A stretch of 64,000 nt of DNA from Chryseobacterium sp. R2A-55 (lineage in GTDB: Bacteria; Bacteroidota; Bacteroidia; Flavobacteriales; Weeksellaceae): assembly GCF_021401085.1 (NCBI RefSeq), contig NZ_JACBFP010000011.1, positions 35,199-99,198 of the forward strand, written 5' to 3'. Both the position numbers and the translations under genes were made by a program. This document shows, piece after piece, positions 38,079 to 46,540 of the stretch. How positions within the stretch are numbered: position 1 is the first letter of the stretch; every line of letters begins with the position of its first letter. The notes beneath the pieces are model-generated. The model did not search any database and was not told where the DNA came from. It saw only the letters and a program-made list of their open reading frames with translations.

Positions 38079-38660
38079 TTAAAGATTAGAAGGTATTTCA
38101 CGGTTAATCGGATTCTCAGGATTTTTAAACTCCACCGGCTTATTGATCATATACTCGTAGATATTACCATACACATCGAAGATTGAATTAAACTCATCCT
38201 CCATATCAACAATCTTTTGAAAAAGCATCTGAGCGGGAACGGTATAAGTTTTAAGCATTCGTGCGAAACGAACATAAGCCGGCAGCACCTTGTATGGTGT
38301 GAGCTGCGATTCAGAATATTGCTCACCTTCGATTCTGTCCTCTTCCTGAACAAATTCTGAGTTTTCAATCATGTAACCGCTCGCATTTCTCAGCACAACT
38401 TTGTATGCATCTGTTACCACCCAGTCTTCGAGGGAATCCTTAAAGGATGTTACTTTCTCTCCTGTATCCAAATCTACATGAATAAGATAGCCATACACGG
38501 TAAGGCGGTGGTTATCGCCATCTGCCATATATTTTGTAATTACCAGTAATCTTCCGATTTTACCCGGAAAAAGTGGATGATCTGAAATCTGTCCGCAATA
38601 CTGAATATCGTCAGATTTTGGCGTGAATGGTGCGGTATTGAAAGGTGTTTTTATTTTCAT
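38079..38660 (-). CDS. Phage protein of unknown function between fibre and lysis genes
   Basis: 193 residues, soluble, no signal peptide. A beta-rich start (MKIKTPFNTAPFTPKSDDIQ) leads to a helical C-terminal part (MLFQKIVDMEDEFNSIFDVYGNIYEYM). It is in the late operon 4 bp after the preceding gene, so it is probably a fibre-associated or assembly protein. No family recognised. Confidence 0.6.
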   Translation of the reverse strand: MKIKTPFNTAPFTPKSDDIQYCGQISDHPLFPGKIGRLLVITKYMADGDNHRLTVYGYLIHVDLDTGEKVTSFKDSLEDWVVTDAYKVVLRNASGYMIENSEFVQEEDRIEGEQYSESQLTPYKVLPAYVRFARMLKTYTVPAQMLFQKIVDMEDEFNSIFDVYGNIYEYMINKPVEFKNPENPINREIPSNL

Positions 38661-38664
38661 AATT

Positions 38665-39705
38665 TTAAAATGTAACAGTTACTCCTAATGTATTTCTAAT
38701 ATAATTAATAGCGTCCGTATAATTTTTATATAGCGGTTGGCTGAAGTCTTCGTAAGATGTGTTCGCGGGCATACCATTGAATTTTATTATCTTATTAACT
38801 ATGCTCACTGATTTTACCTGATTTGCAAAATCCACTAAAAATCTGGAAACCATATCAGGAGTAAGCGTTACCGTCCAATAATTTGGAGTATTAATTGATA
38901 AAATTGCTGATATATCTGATGGGGCGTCTTCTGTTATATTTGGAGAGAAAACAGATCCGCCACCATAAGATAATACGCCGCTTACAATAGACCGCCTAGC
39001 AATCTCAAATCCCATTCTATTCGGGCTATTAAAAAAACTGGCAATATCTAAAGGTGTTGAATTATCTGTGAGTGATAAAAATCTCAAATTAGAATGAAAT
39101 ATTGATAAATTCGGAACAACAAGTCTATTTAAGATACAATATTTTAATGTTGACATTTTACCTATCTCGGTTGTTAATGCTCCTCCATTGTCTGATCGAA
39201 CGTTTAATCTTACTAATGGTAAATCGACTATACCCGAAAGATCACAGGAATCTATTTGGGATGCCTTTAATTCTGAAATATTATAACAAGTTGACGGATT
39301 AATCCAATATGTTTCCCATCCGATTCTATTATTAGTTGAGTTAGTTGTGGTTTCAAATTTAGTAATATTCTCAGGCTCTGACAGGTAAATGTAAACCATG
39401 TAATTAGCACTTGTCATCCCAATGGTACCACCATTACCATCAATTCCTGGCATCATGGAAATCGTAGCAGATGTAACGTTTGTAAATTCGTACATTTTAT
39501 ATGAATTTTCACCCCAATCGACCCTAATTAAAACTCTGGTTTGCACCGTTTTAAAATCAAACTTTGCCCATCTGGGTGTTAATCCGGTATTAAAACCACA
39601 TCTGAATATCATATCCCTTTCACCGAAAATATCAGTTAATCCATCAGACTTTACCGTTCTGATTACTTTTTTATCTGCAATGTATTTTTTTAAAATTCTT
39701 GACAT
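38665..39705 (-). CDS. Tail-fibre-region protein with LRR-like repeats
   Basis: 346 residues. The first half is beta-rich (WAKFDFKTVQTRVLIRVDWGE, MYEFTNVTSATISMMPGIDG). The middle has short leucine-rich-like steps (ISELKASQIDSCDLSGIVDLPLVRLNV, LKYCILNRLVVPNLSIFHSNLRFLSL) as in BspA-type surface LRR proteins. It overlaps the fibre gene by one base (TAATG). Its position after collar and fibre genes suggests a receptor-binding tip or fibre adaptor. The AT-rich composition differs from the tail genes, as is common for exchangeable fibre parts. Confidence 0.6.
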   Translation of the reverse strand: MSRILKKYIADKKVIRTVKSDGLTDIFGERDMIFRCGFNTGLTPRWAKFDFKTVQTRVLIRVDWGENSYKMYEFTNVTSATISMMPGIDGNGGTIGMTSANYMVYIYLSEPENITKFETTTNSTNNRIGWETYWINPSTCYNISELKASQIDSCDLSGIVDLPLVRLNVRSDNGGALTTEIGKMSTLKYCILNRLVVPNLSIFHSNLRFLSLTDNSTPLDIASFFNSPNRMGFEIARRSIVSGVLSYGGGSVFSPNITEDAPSDISAILSINTPNYWTVTLTPDMVSRFLVDFANQVKSVSIVNKIIKFNGMPANTSYEDFSQPLYKNYTDAINYIRNTLGVTVTF

Positions 39706-41312
39706 TATATAATATTAAAATTTTTCACCGCGTTTTTTTGCGCTAATGACAATGAATTCCATTCGGCTACTGTGCAGTACCAATTGTCAAGTAGTTCACC
39801 ATTGAAAACACTTATTTGCCCTGTCGTAGTGCATTTATAAAATTCCCCAGATATAATTCCTAAAGTTGTTAATTGTGCTAAAGTGGGTGGGTTAAAAGTT
39901 CCTGTTCTAACTGCTGCAAATTCCCTATAACCAACATCTCCAGTAGTAGGGTTATAGCTTAAGTACTTATTACTCCCTAAATCAGTTGATTTATTCAATA
40001 AATTCTTAAGTTCATAGGCAAACCCCGCCGTATTCCATGTAAAAGTATTTCCCTGGGTAAATGTTCGCGCAGAAACATTACTCAAATCAGTATTAGAAAT
40101 ATTGCTTCCAATCGCTATCCATGCTCCGTTTTCATACTTTTGAAAGCCTTTTGGTGATTCGTTTTGGTAAATCAACATTCCCTCATTCGGACTTGCAATT
40201 GCATTCTTTTGCGCTATGTTGTAACCTTGAAAATGGATTAGTTTTAATCGCAACCAAGCGTTCCCAATAAACTCAACACCAGATGAAACCCAGTTTCCGG
40301 CAGCATCCCAATAATGAAGCATCTTATCAGCCACACCTTTAATCTTATTACCCCACTTCACGCCTCCAGGTGCTGTATTATCAGCCTCCAATACCTGTCC
40401 ATTTACAGCGCCGTCGGGAAAGTTCGCAGATCCGCCAAACTCCACCAAAATCAAAACGCCATTCTTAATCTTGAATTTCGCCCATGATTTGGACTTTAAT
40501 ACATAGCTTTCATAAAAGGTAATACCTTTAAAATTTACGGTGTTTTCTATCTCCGTCGGTTCACAGGTAACATCATGATTTGTCGAATTTCTAAACCAAA
40601 ATTCTTTACCATCCCAAAGGAACAAAGCCACCTTAGCACCGATTCCGCCAATTTTAGTACCTTCACCGTTCGGAATCAAGTCAAACGAACTCGCAGGAGT
40701 AATTCCCATACTGATAATCTTCACCGCCGCGGAATTCAGTTCAATAGTACGCCAGTTATCTTCACCCACCAATTTGAAACCGCCACTGTTTTCATCTTGA
40801 ATGGATCCATCCACATTAACCACAATCCTTCGGATCACCAAAGCATTTTCCGGCAGTTCCGGTTCTACAGCTTCTACCGCCTCTAATCCTTCCGCCATAA
40901 AGAAAATAGCAGGATCAGCGAGCGCATAGACAATCAATATCTTCGTGTGCGATATTACCGATGTAAAACTCCACGTATTAGGAAAAGACCGTTCATATAT
41001 CTTCCCTTTAATTCTTACCTTATTTTTCCCGGAAGAATGAACCGCCAAAGTAACCTGGTCAGATGTGGCCGTAATTTCACCAATCGCCAAAACCTCGCTG
41101 GTTTGAACAGTAAACGGCAACTGATCTTCCGGTACAACGCCGTTTACCAGGTCGGCTTTTTTGTTGAGAATGTTTTGCAGAAATTCAATCGCAGAAATAG
41201 GTATTTGTTCCAACTTATGCCAAAATGCGTCCTGCCATCCCCAAAATTGCTCTTGTGGCGGTTTTTTGAGGTTAGAAAACCATTCGCGAAGTACGTTTTT
41301 ATCTATTGCCAT
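39705..41312 (-). CDS. Putative tail fibre protein
   Basis: 535 residues. The start LREWFSNLKKPPQEQFWGWQDAF followed by ILNKKADLVNGVVPEDQLPF is a virion-attachment region common to Bacteroidetes phage fibres. A beta-rich shaft has many Gly/Asn turns, and a C-terminal domain includes EFYKCTTTGQISVFNGELL. It is in the late operon between the collar gene and the LRR-like gene. Likely role: host recognition. The ending gives no C-type-lectin or variable-repeat signature. Confidence 0.75.
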   Translation of the reverse strand: MAIDKNVLREWFSNLKKPPQEQFWGWQDAFWHKLEQIPISAIEFLQNILNKKADLVNGVVPEDQLPFTVQTSEVLAIGEITATSDQVTLAVHSSGKNKVRIKGKIYERSFPNTWSFTSVISHTKILIVYALADPAIFFMAEGLEAVEAVEPELPENALVIRRIVVNVDGSIQDENSGGFKLVGEDNWRTIELNSAAVKIISMGITPASSFDLIPNGEGTKIGGIGAKVALFLWDGKEFWFRNSTNHDVTCEPTEIENTVNFKGITFYESYVLKSKSWAKFKIKNGVLILVEFGGSANFPDGAVNGQVLEADNTAPGGVKWGNKIKGVADKMLHYWDAAGNWVSSGVEFIGNAWLRLKLIHFQGYNIAQKNAIASPNEGMLIYQNESPKGFQKYENGAWIAIGSNISNTDLSNVSARTFTQGNTFTWNTAGFAYELKNLLNKSTDLGSNKYLSYNPTTGDVGYREFAAVRTGTFNPPTLAQLTTLGIISGEFYKCTTTGQISVFNGELLDNWYCTVAEWNSLSLAQKNAVKNFNII

Positions 41313-41317
41313 CTTTC

Positions 41318-42076
41318 TTAATTAAATCCCACGAAACGGATGAATTTCACGATGCGCGTCGGCTGAATGTTGCTGTGCGGTTGACCGCCACCGGTAGATG
41401 ATGTATCTCTTTGTCCGTCAACCAACGTTCCGCCGGTCCCGGATGCCCCTCCGCTTCCGATTGTCCAATATTGCTTGTGCGTATGTGCCGGAATTTGTGA
41501 TATATCCAATGTAATCTGTGCCGCACCTATCGAATTATCAAGCGCACCAAAATTACTGTCACCCGGTGCATGACCTGCCGGAACTTTTCCCGCTAGATCG
41601 GTGTGCTCTACCCAACCTGGAGGAATTGCATTTGCAGGAAGTCCCCAAATAGCGACGAGGCCAATTGGAACGGCTTTTTCTAATTGAAGCAATCGGTCTT
41701 CAAGTGCAAAGAGATTCATCGGCCGTCTGAAAAGATTCCAAGCAACCGCACCCGCTCCATCGCCAAACGTGGCGTATCTCGTGTAAATTACCGGCTTCAA
41801 AGAGCCATCCTCAAATCCGCGTGAATCGGCTGTTTCGACAATAATAACATTGTCGGTCTGCACGTTGCCAGTGAATGGAAGCAATTCGCCATTGATGGAA
41901 ACAAAACCGTCGGTCACCGTTCCACCGGCACCGTCTTCGCAACCGGAAACGATCACGTAATTGTTACCTGCCAAATAGCCGTATTGCTGCATGGTTCTGT
42001 ATGCATCCTGTGCTGCATCCAATATCTGTGTAGAAAGCGGAAAACCGCCTGTTTGGTTGTAATCGAGTCTGTTCAT
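41318..42076 (-). CDS. Tail collar domain protein
   Basis: 252 residues. The middle has the phage tail-collar signature VPIGLVAIWGLPANAIPPGW, followed by LAGKVPAGHAP and an AHTH motif (ISQIPAHTHKQY) of T4 gp12-like collar domains. The Gly-rich C-terminus (SGGASGTGGTLVDGQ, GGGQPHSNIQPT) is the typical tip. It would form part of the fibre or baseplate periphery. Located directly after the baseplate genes. Confidence 0.85.
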   Translation of the reverse strand: MNRLDYNQTGGFPLSTQILDAAQDAYRTMQQYGYLAGNNYVIVSGCEDGAGGTVTDGFVSINGELLPFTGNVQTDNVIIVETADSRGFEDGSLKPVIYTRYATFGDGAGAVAWNLFRRPMNLFALEDRLLQLEKAVPIGLVAIWGLPANAIPPGWVEHTDLAGKVPAGHAPGDSNFGALDNSIGAAQITLDISQIPAHTHKQYWTIGSGGASGTGGTLVDGQRDTSSTGGGQPHSNIQPTRIVKFIRFVGFN

Positions 42077-42570
42077 TATTCTCTAATTATTTTGTAACGC
42101 TTTGAAGCGAGTTTGTAAAAATCTATTAAGGCGTTCATTTCGAAAATCGAAAACTGCAAATCCTGCGGAACTACCACGATAAAGTCAACGCCGGTATCTT
42201 CGTAGTCGCTGTCATCGTAGAGGAAGAGTGTTCCTAAATAAGTTGGTTTTACGAATACTTGCGGACTGAATATCGTTCCCGAAAGTTCGCCGTCGGTATA
42301 AATGTATTTTCTCTTAAATCCGTTACCGTCGTCGATTCTGATTCTTCTAAGAACATTATCAAACCGATCGTTTAAAGCTCCACGCAGATAGCATTTTTGG
42401 GAGTTGTGTGCGAGTCGGTAGAGGTTGTCTTTTCTGTACTGCAACCATTGATAATGGACATAATCTACCGGAACAGTCAGAATTGACACCCACGAACTTA
42501 TAACCGGCGACCGTAAATACGGCTGCAAAAGCGATAAAGCTAATATTCTCCAATTAACAATAAACCACAT
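42076..42570 (-). CDS. Mu gp48-like baseplate/tail protein
   Basis: 164 residues. Its position (immediately after the baseplate-J gene) and size match Mu gp48/P2 gpI-type baseplate proteins. The sequence has KCYLRGALNDRFDNVLRRIRI and a C-terminal FIVVVPQDLQFSIFEMNALIDF, a segment often present in Bacteroidetes members. The call rests mainly on gene order; the end-to-end spacing with its neighbours shows cotranslation. Confidence 0.6.
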   Translation of the reverse strand: MWFIVNWRILALSLLQPYLRSPVISSWVSILTVPVDYVHYQWLQYRKDNLYRLAHNSQKCYLRGALNDRFDNVLRRIRIDDGNGFKRKYIYTDGELSGTIFSPQVFVKPTYLGTLFLYDDSDYEDTGVDFIVVVPQDLQFSIFEMNALIDFYKLASKRYKIIRE

Positions 42571-42571
42571 C

Positions 42572-43441
42572 TTAATTCGGTATATATTCGATATTTGCGA
42601 AATTTTCTATTTTAAAATAACCTGAAACAGGAATTTTCCTTACTCCAATGTTTTCAAAATCACTGTAACCATTTTCAGAAACCCATGAAGATGAAGCGGA
42701 AACCAAATGCGGTATGTCAACACCTTCAGTCGCTTGAAGTTTATCAACCAATGATGCTAAGATCAACTGTCCATTAAATGGGAGTTCCTTCATGAATGCC
42801 TTCAAAGAATCTTCTACAGGTTTTTTTCCGGAAAGGATTGAAACCCCATGAGAAGTCAATACCAAAGGATTGTAATAGATCTTAATGTGCAGTCGCAAAA
42901 TATCCGGCAAATAATTTATTACCGTCACTTTTACACCCGCGTCACGGATTTCTTCAATATATTCGTCAAAGCTTTCTTTTTGTCCTTCTGAAATTGGCGA
43001 TAGCTCTGAATTTGAATCTTCAGTTGCAATTTTCACAATAAGTCTGGATTCATTAACAGCTTCTGTAACTGCCGCATATTTGATAATTTTTGAATTCTGA
43101 ATCTGTTCAGCTGAATATCCAACATTGTTAAAAACATCAGTGTCCGGATATAGATCAAATCCATATTGAAAATCCAATGCTTTCTGTCTATACCACGGCA
43201 AACCATGTGGTTTTAGAATTTTTACAATTTCTGAAACTTCAGATCTGTGCTGATCAAATAATTTTTCGAGAGTCCATAATATGAAGGTGAAAATATTAAC
43301 TAGAATATTTTCAAAAGAAACTATAGAAAACTGTTCTTCAAACGTCTTACTGCTATCGAGCCCGTAAACTGAAACAAGAACTTCTTCAGTCATGAAGCGA
43401 TCGGTAATGCTTTTTTTTATTTCAGGTACTGTTCTTGCCAT
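42572..43441 (-). CDS. Baseplate J/gp47-like protein
   Basis: 289 residues, the wedge subunit that connects baseplate and fibres in Mu/P2-type contractile tails. The N-terminal ARTVPEIKKSITDRFM and central VNESRLIVKIATEDSN then LSPISEGQKESFDEYIEEIRDAGVKVTVINYLPD blocks follow the baseplate-J pattern, and gene order (after the gp46-like gene, before the gp48-like gene) agrees. Confidence 0.75.
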   Translation of the reverse strand: MARTVPEIKKSITDRFMTEEVLVSVYGLDSSKTFEEQFSIVSFENILVNIFTFILWTLEKLFDQHRSEVSEIVKILKPHGLPWYRQKALDFQYGFDLYPDTDVFNNVGYSAEQIQNSKIIKYAAVTEAVNESRLIVKIATEDSNSELSPISEGQKESFDEYIEEIRDAGVKVTVINYLPDILRLHIKIYYNPLVLTSHGVSILSGKKPVEDSLKAFMKELPFNGQLILASLVDKLQATEGVDIPHLVSASSSWVSENGYSDFENIGVRKIPVSGYFKIENFANIEYIPN

Positions 43442-43725
43442 TATTGTACGATAAATGTTTTGTTAATAATCCAAATACTTATTCCTTCTAAATTTTCAAT
43501 AGGTTCATTTTCGTTTTGGTCCAAAGCGGTCGCCGGTTGTTTTTTTGCAAAAACAGTTACCGCGTTTTGGTTGCGGATTACCGTGCTCTTAATTTCATCA
43601 CCGATATTTACATTTTGGGTAATGCTACGATTGTTCAGGATTGCCATTGCCAACACTTCTTCATAACTTCCAGTCTGCTGACAAACTATATCGATGAAAT
43701 TTTGCCCCTGCTGTACTTTATTCAT
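43441..43725 (-). CDS. LysM-like tail protein
   Basis: About 94 residues from the ATG at 43725 (MNKVQQGQNFIDIVCQQTGS; a GTG/ATG slightly upstream is possible). The segment to about residue 45 (VQQGQNFIDIV, LNNRSITQNVNIGDEI) is the LysM pattern seen in phage tail protein X-type hub connectors. It overlaps the next gene's start by one base. Probably a small tail-completion or peptidoglycan-binding component. Confidence 0.65.
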   Translation of the reverse strand: MNKVQQGQNFIDIVCQQTGSYEEVLAMAILNNRSITQNVNIGDEIKSTVIRNQNAVTVFAKKQPATALDQNENEPIENLEGISIWIINKTFIVQ

Positions 43726-44059
43726 ACTCTGCATCGATTGAAAATTTTTGAAGGTTATACAAATCCAAATGTTTTACATTAATTCCATCCATTGCAAAGT
43801 GTTCCTTTATTGCGTGCCGATATTTCAATAGATCTTCATCCAGTAGAGCGGAACGCAAACCAACCCCTAAAGTTAGATCACCTTTAAAATCGCCCGGTTC
43901 TGCGATCAGAATTGAAGCCATATTTTGTTCTAAAGTTTTACCGATCACAAAACCACTTACGATCATTCCAAATTCATCTTTTACCACCTTAATTTTCAGA
44001 TCGTAGCGCGACAAATCAGTGCTGTCGATAAATTGTATTCCTGTGTCTTTTCTTTTCAT
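43718..44059 (-). CDS. gp46/W-like baseplate wedge protein
   Basis: 113 residues, the size of the T4 gp25/Mu gp46 baseplate family. It has the internal repeat GDFKGDLTLGVGLRSALLDED expected of these proteins in Bacteroidetes and precedes the LysM-like and J-like genes as in Mu. Assignment by length, position and weak motif; a search is needed for certainty. Confidence 0.6.
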   Translation of the reverse strand: MKRKDTGIQFIDSTDLSRYDLKIKVVKDEFGMIVSGFVIGKTLEQNMASILIAEPGDFKGDLTLGVGLRSALLDEDLLKYRHAIKEHFAMDGINVKHLDLYNLQKFSIDAEYE

Positions 44060-44274
44060 TATTCCAGGTTTCCTGTGAATGTTCCGGTTACAGCGCCGTT
44101 TGGTGCCATTAAGCCGCTAGTATATTTTATGGTCGCCTTTTTCAGCCAAACTTCCATCGCATCGATCAGGCGGTTTGCAAACTCTTCGGTGGAAGTTTCT
44201 TCACGCGTCAGCATGTCTTCCAGTATTTGTTTTACAGCGGTTTTTGCTGCAGCTTTTTCACTTGCTAAACTCAT
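44059..44274 (-). CDS. Small phage protein of unknown function
   Basis: 71 residues. A helical first part (AAKTAVKQILEDMLTREETS, ANRLIDAMEVWLKKA) and a Gly/Thr-rich tail (GLMAPNGAVTGTFTGNLE), suggesting a small structural or assembly protein. It overlaps the spike gene by 4 bp and abuts the wedge gene. No family recognised. Confidence 0.6.
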   Translation of the reverse strand: MSLASEKAAAKTAVKQILEDMLTREETSTEEFANRLIDAMEVWLKKATIKYTSGLMAPNGAVTGTFTGNLE

Positions 44275-44774
44275 TTTAAAATGGTTTTAAAATCGTTTTC
44301 AAAATTGTTGATCCGAATGATGGAATCCGGTAATGGAGTTCCGCTCGGTCCGGCTGGTGTATAAACTTTCAGTTGCTGAAGAATATCCGTAAGCTGCTGA
44401 AATAGATCTTTAAGGCTCGTTTCTTCATTTTCTATTTTCACTTTACCGTCCGTGCTGTCGATTTCCACCTGAAGGCCATTTTCATTGAAGATTATTTTTT
44501 CGGCAACATCACATTTGATCACGGTCATATTTCCGATGGTTCCGTCCGTGCTCAGCATCAAAACGGTGCTGCCAATTTTCGGCATGATTAACAAATTATC
44601 TTCACCATCCTGCGTCGCTTTCAGCAGAACCCCGGGAATTTCTAAACCACCCGGAAGCAAAACAGAACAGGTGTCATCATCCACCTCTGTCACCTTTCCC
44701 GTAATAGGCAAGTTAGGGTTGGCCGCTACAATCTTCCGTAGATTATCTTTCAATTGTGCATATTTATCTTTCAC
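44271..44774 (-). CDS. Baseplate spike-like protein (gp45/gpV type)
   Basis: 167 residues. The OB-fold-like start (ITGKVTEVDDDTCSVLLPGG) and the following beta-rich segments (STVLMLSTDGTIGNMTVIKC, GLQVEIDSTDGKVKIENEE) fit the membrane-piercing spike of contractile tails. It sits directly after the hub gene, as in Mu gp44-gp45. The C-terminus is helical rather than a spike point, so the tip may be a different protein. Confidence 0.65.
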   Translation of the reverse strand: MKDKYAQLKDNLRKIVAANPNLPITGKVTEVDDDTCSVLLPGGLEIPGVLLKATQDGEDNLLIMPKIGSTVLMLSTDGTIGNMTVIKCDVAEKIIFNENGLQVEIDSTDGKVKIENEETSLKDLFQQLTDILQQLKVYTPAGPSGTPLPDSIIRINNFENDFKTILK

Positions 44775-45826
44775 TACTTGCTCAATTTTATAGATGGCGT
44801 AATCGTTCGTTTTCCACCGGCTTCACTGAAATTCACAGTAACGCTTTCGGTATAATATTTACCATCCTTATACGGATAATCGTCATCGTAAATTCCAATT
44901 GTATAGGATGGCTCCACGAATGGAATTAACCAAGCGTCGAACGTTCCTTCGTAACCTGGTGCCATTTTATTTTTATACTCAGTGTCCGCGATTATTTTAA
45001 CCGCAGCTGCTGACATTCTTCCCACTTTTTTGGTGATCTTTTCGCCGCCGGCTTGACCAACGGTCTTACTTATTACTTCACCGGAAACTCCAACACTTTC
45101 CACAGTTACTTCCACTTTTCGGTCTTCAGCAGATTTGTATTCCAGCGAACTGGTTTCGATGTTATGCTGCATACTGTAATCAGCTTCCCCGCCTTTTCTG
45201 GTGTATGCCGGATAAATACACAGCGTCTTCGTTTTCATGTCAAAGAAAATGTCCGCACCTGTTTCCTCCTGGATCTTCGCGAGAACATCGTAACCGGTCG
45301 CCTGATATATAGTGAATCGCTCGTAAGGAATATCATATTTGCAATCGAGTTTATAACTCTTATCAATCTGGCTGATGACATATTGCGCAACCTCCTTCAC
45401 AGATGTTAATTTTCCGACCGCTGGTGGTTCTTCGGTAGATTCGCCTTCATCGCCGTCATCTTTTGATTTCTTTTTCTTCATTTTTTTGACGCCGAAAAAA
45501 CGATCTGCAATTCCTTTGCGGAAAAGAAACAAAGCATCTTCGCAAAGAATTTGTAAAGCGCTGTCGTTCGTGGTGATCTCCTTAACATAGCCGATAAATT
45601 CGGTTACCAGATTATCATCGTAACCAAGATCTATCGTAATTTCATCACCGCGGCCAATAGAATCCTGCACTTTCAGCACTTTATTCATGTCCGCTTCTGG
45701 CAGAACCACGGTTGCTGTATCCGCGAGATTTGAAACCGATTTTTCGATGATACATTCCGCCAGAATTCCAAGCTTCCAGTTTCCCTGCTTGTTTTTAAAA
45801 TTGATATTCCAGTTGAGTTGATACAT
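44774..45826 (-). CDS. Baseplate hub protein (Mu gp44/gpD-like)
   Basis: 350 residues. Layout of phage hub proteins (late control D family): beta-rich start (YQLNWNINFKNKQGNWKLGI), VLKVQDSIGRGDEITIDLGYDDNLV, then a charged Lys/Asp/Glu-rich insertion (KKKKSKDDGDEGESTEEPP), a second tandem domain (YDVLAKIQEETGADIFFDMK) and a beta-rich end (TVNFSEAGGKRTITPSIKLSK). The hub caps the tail tube and carries the spike. Located between the 237-residue tail gene and the spike gene. Confidence 0.7.
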   Translation of the reverse strand: MYQLNWNINFKNKQGNWKLGILAECIIEKSVSNLADTATVVLPEADMNKVLKVQDSIGRGDEITIDLGYDDNLVTEFIGYVKEITTNDSALQILCEDALFLFRKGIADRFFGVKKMKKKKSKDDGDEGESTEEPPAVGKLTSVKEVAQYVISQIDKSYKLDCKYDIPYERFTIYQATGYDVLAKIQEETGADIFFDMKTKTLCIYPAYTRKGGEADYSMQHNIETSSLEYKSAEDRKVEVTVESVGVSGEVISKTVGQAGGEKITKKVGRMSAAAVKIIADTEYKNKMAPGYEGTFDAWLIPFVEPSYTIGIYDDDYPYKDGKYYTESVTVNFSEAGGKRTITPSIKLSK

Positions 45827-46540
45827 TTATCTTTCTATTTCAGATGTGATTTCACCTACATCTAAGGTTACTTTTTTGCGCTTATAAATCAGATTATATG
45901 GGAAATCTGACACTGCCTTTATTTCGTAAGCCTGAACATTTTCACCTTTTGTAAAAGGAAAATTGACTGACTCAATCACTATTTTATTGATATTCAAAAT
46001 CTGCAGCGGCTCACACAAAACGTGAAGAGCTGAAGGAGTCAATAAAAAATCCCTTAATTTCTCCATCTCATAGCGTGGGTAAGTCTGCGCGTGCTTTCCC
46101 AAGAGCTTATCCCCATAAAATGCACCGGTAATGGTTATATTATAATCATCGGTGGACCACCTTTCTTTAATGCTCCCGATCATGTTTTTACCGGCCTTTG
46201 CGATCCTTCGTTTAGAAATGATATTACCACCTTCGATATTGATCATCGGCTCCCACGGAAGTAAAAACCAATCATTGCCATCTGCACTGAAACTGAAAGG
46301 AAAAAACTGATTATCTTCAGATATTTGTTTATCATTTTTCCATAAAAGTTCTTCATTTAGTTCCTCATCATAATTGACCTCTCCAACATTTACCGGTTGG
46401 TTCATTATTGGCAAGAACCGGATCGGCGGAAGCACATGCTTTACGATTTCATTTTCTACAGCGGCAAACCGTGGAATCTGTTCAACTACTTTACTTCCCA
46501 TCAGGGAAGAAATCAATATGTCTTGATCTGTTAATGCCAT
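45827..46540 (-). CDS. Phage tail protein (DUF6046-like)
   Basis: 237 residues. It resembles DUF6046 proteins of Bacteroidetes phages (NDWFLLPWEPMINIEGGNIIS, then RIAKAGKNMIGSIKERW); that name is from memory. It lies directly after the tape-measure gene, the position of Mu gp43/DNA-circularisation-type tail proteins. Probably a tail-tip component linking tube and hub. Confidence 0.65.
   Translation of the reverse strand: MALTDQDILISSLMGSKVVEQIPRFAAVENEIVKHVLPPIRFLPIMNQPVNVGEVNYDEELNEELLWKNDKQISEDNQFFPFSFSADGNDWFLLPWEPMINIEGGNIISKRRIAKAGKNMIGSIKERWSTDDYNITITGAFYGDKLLGKHAQTYPRYEMEKLRDFLLTPSALHVLCEPLQILNINKIVIESVNFPFTKGENVQAYEIKAVSDFPYNLIYKRKKVTLDVGEITSEIER

Noticed and set aside
38665..42076. 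DGR variable repeat at the end of a fibre or collar gene
   Set aside because: The C-termini (GVTVTF, KNFNII, RFVGFN) and their codons do not resemble the candidate template.
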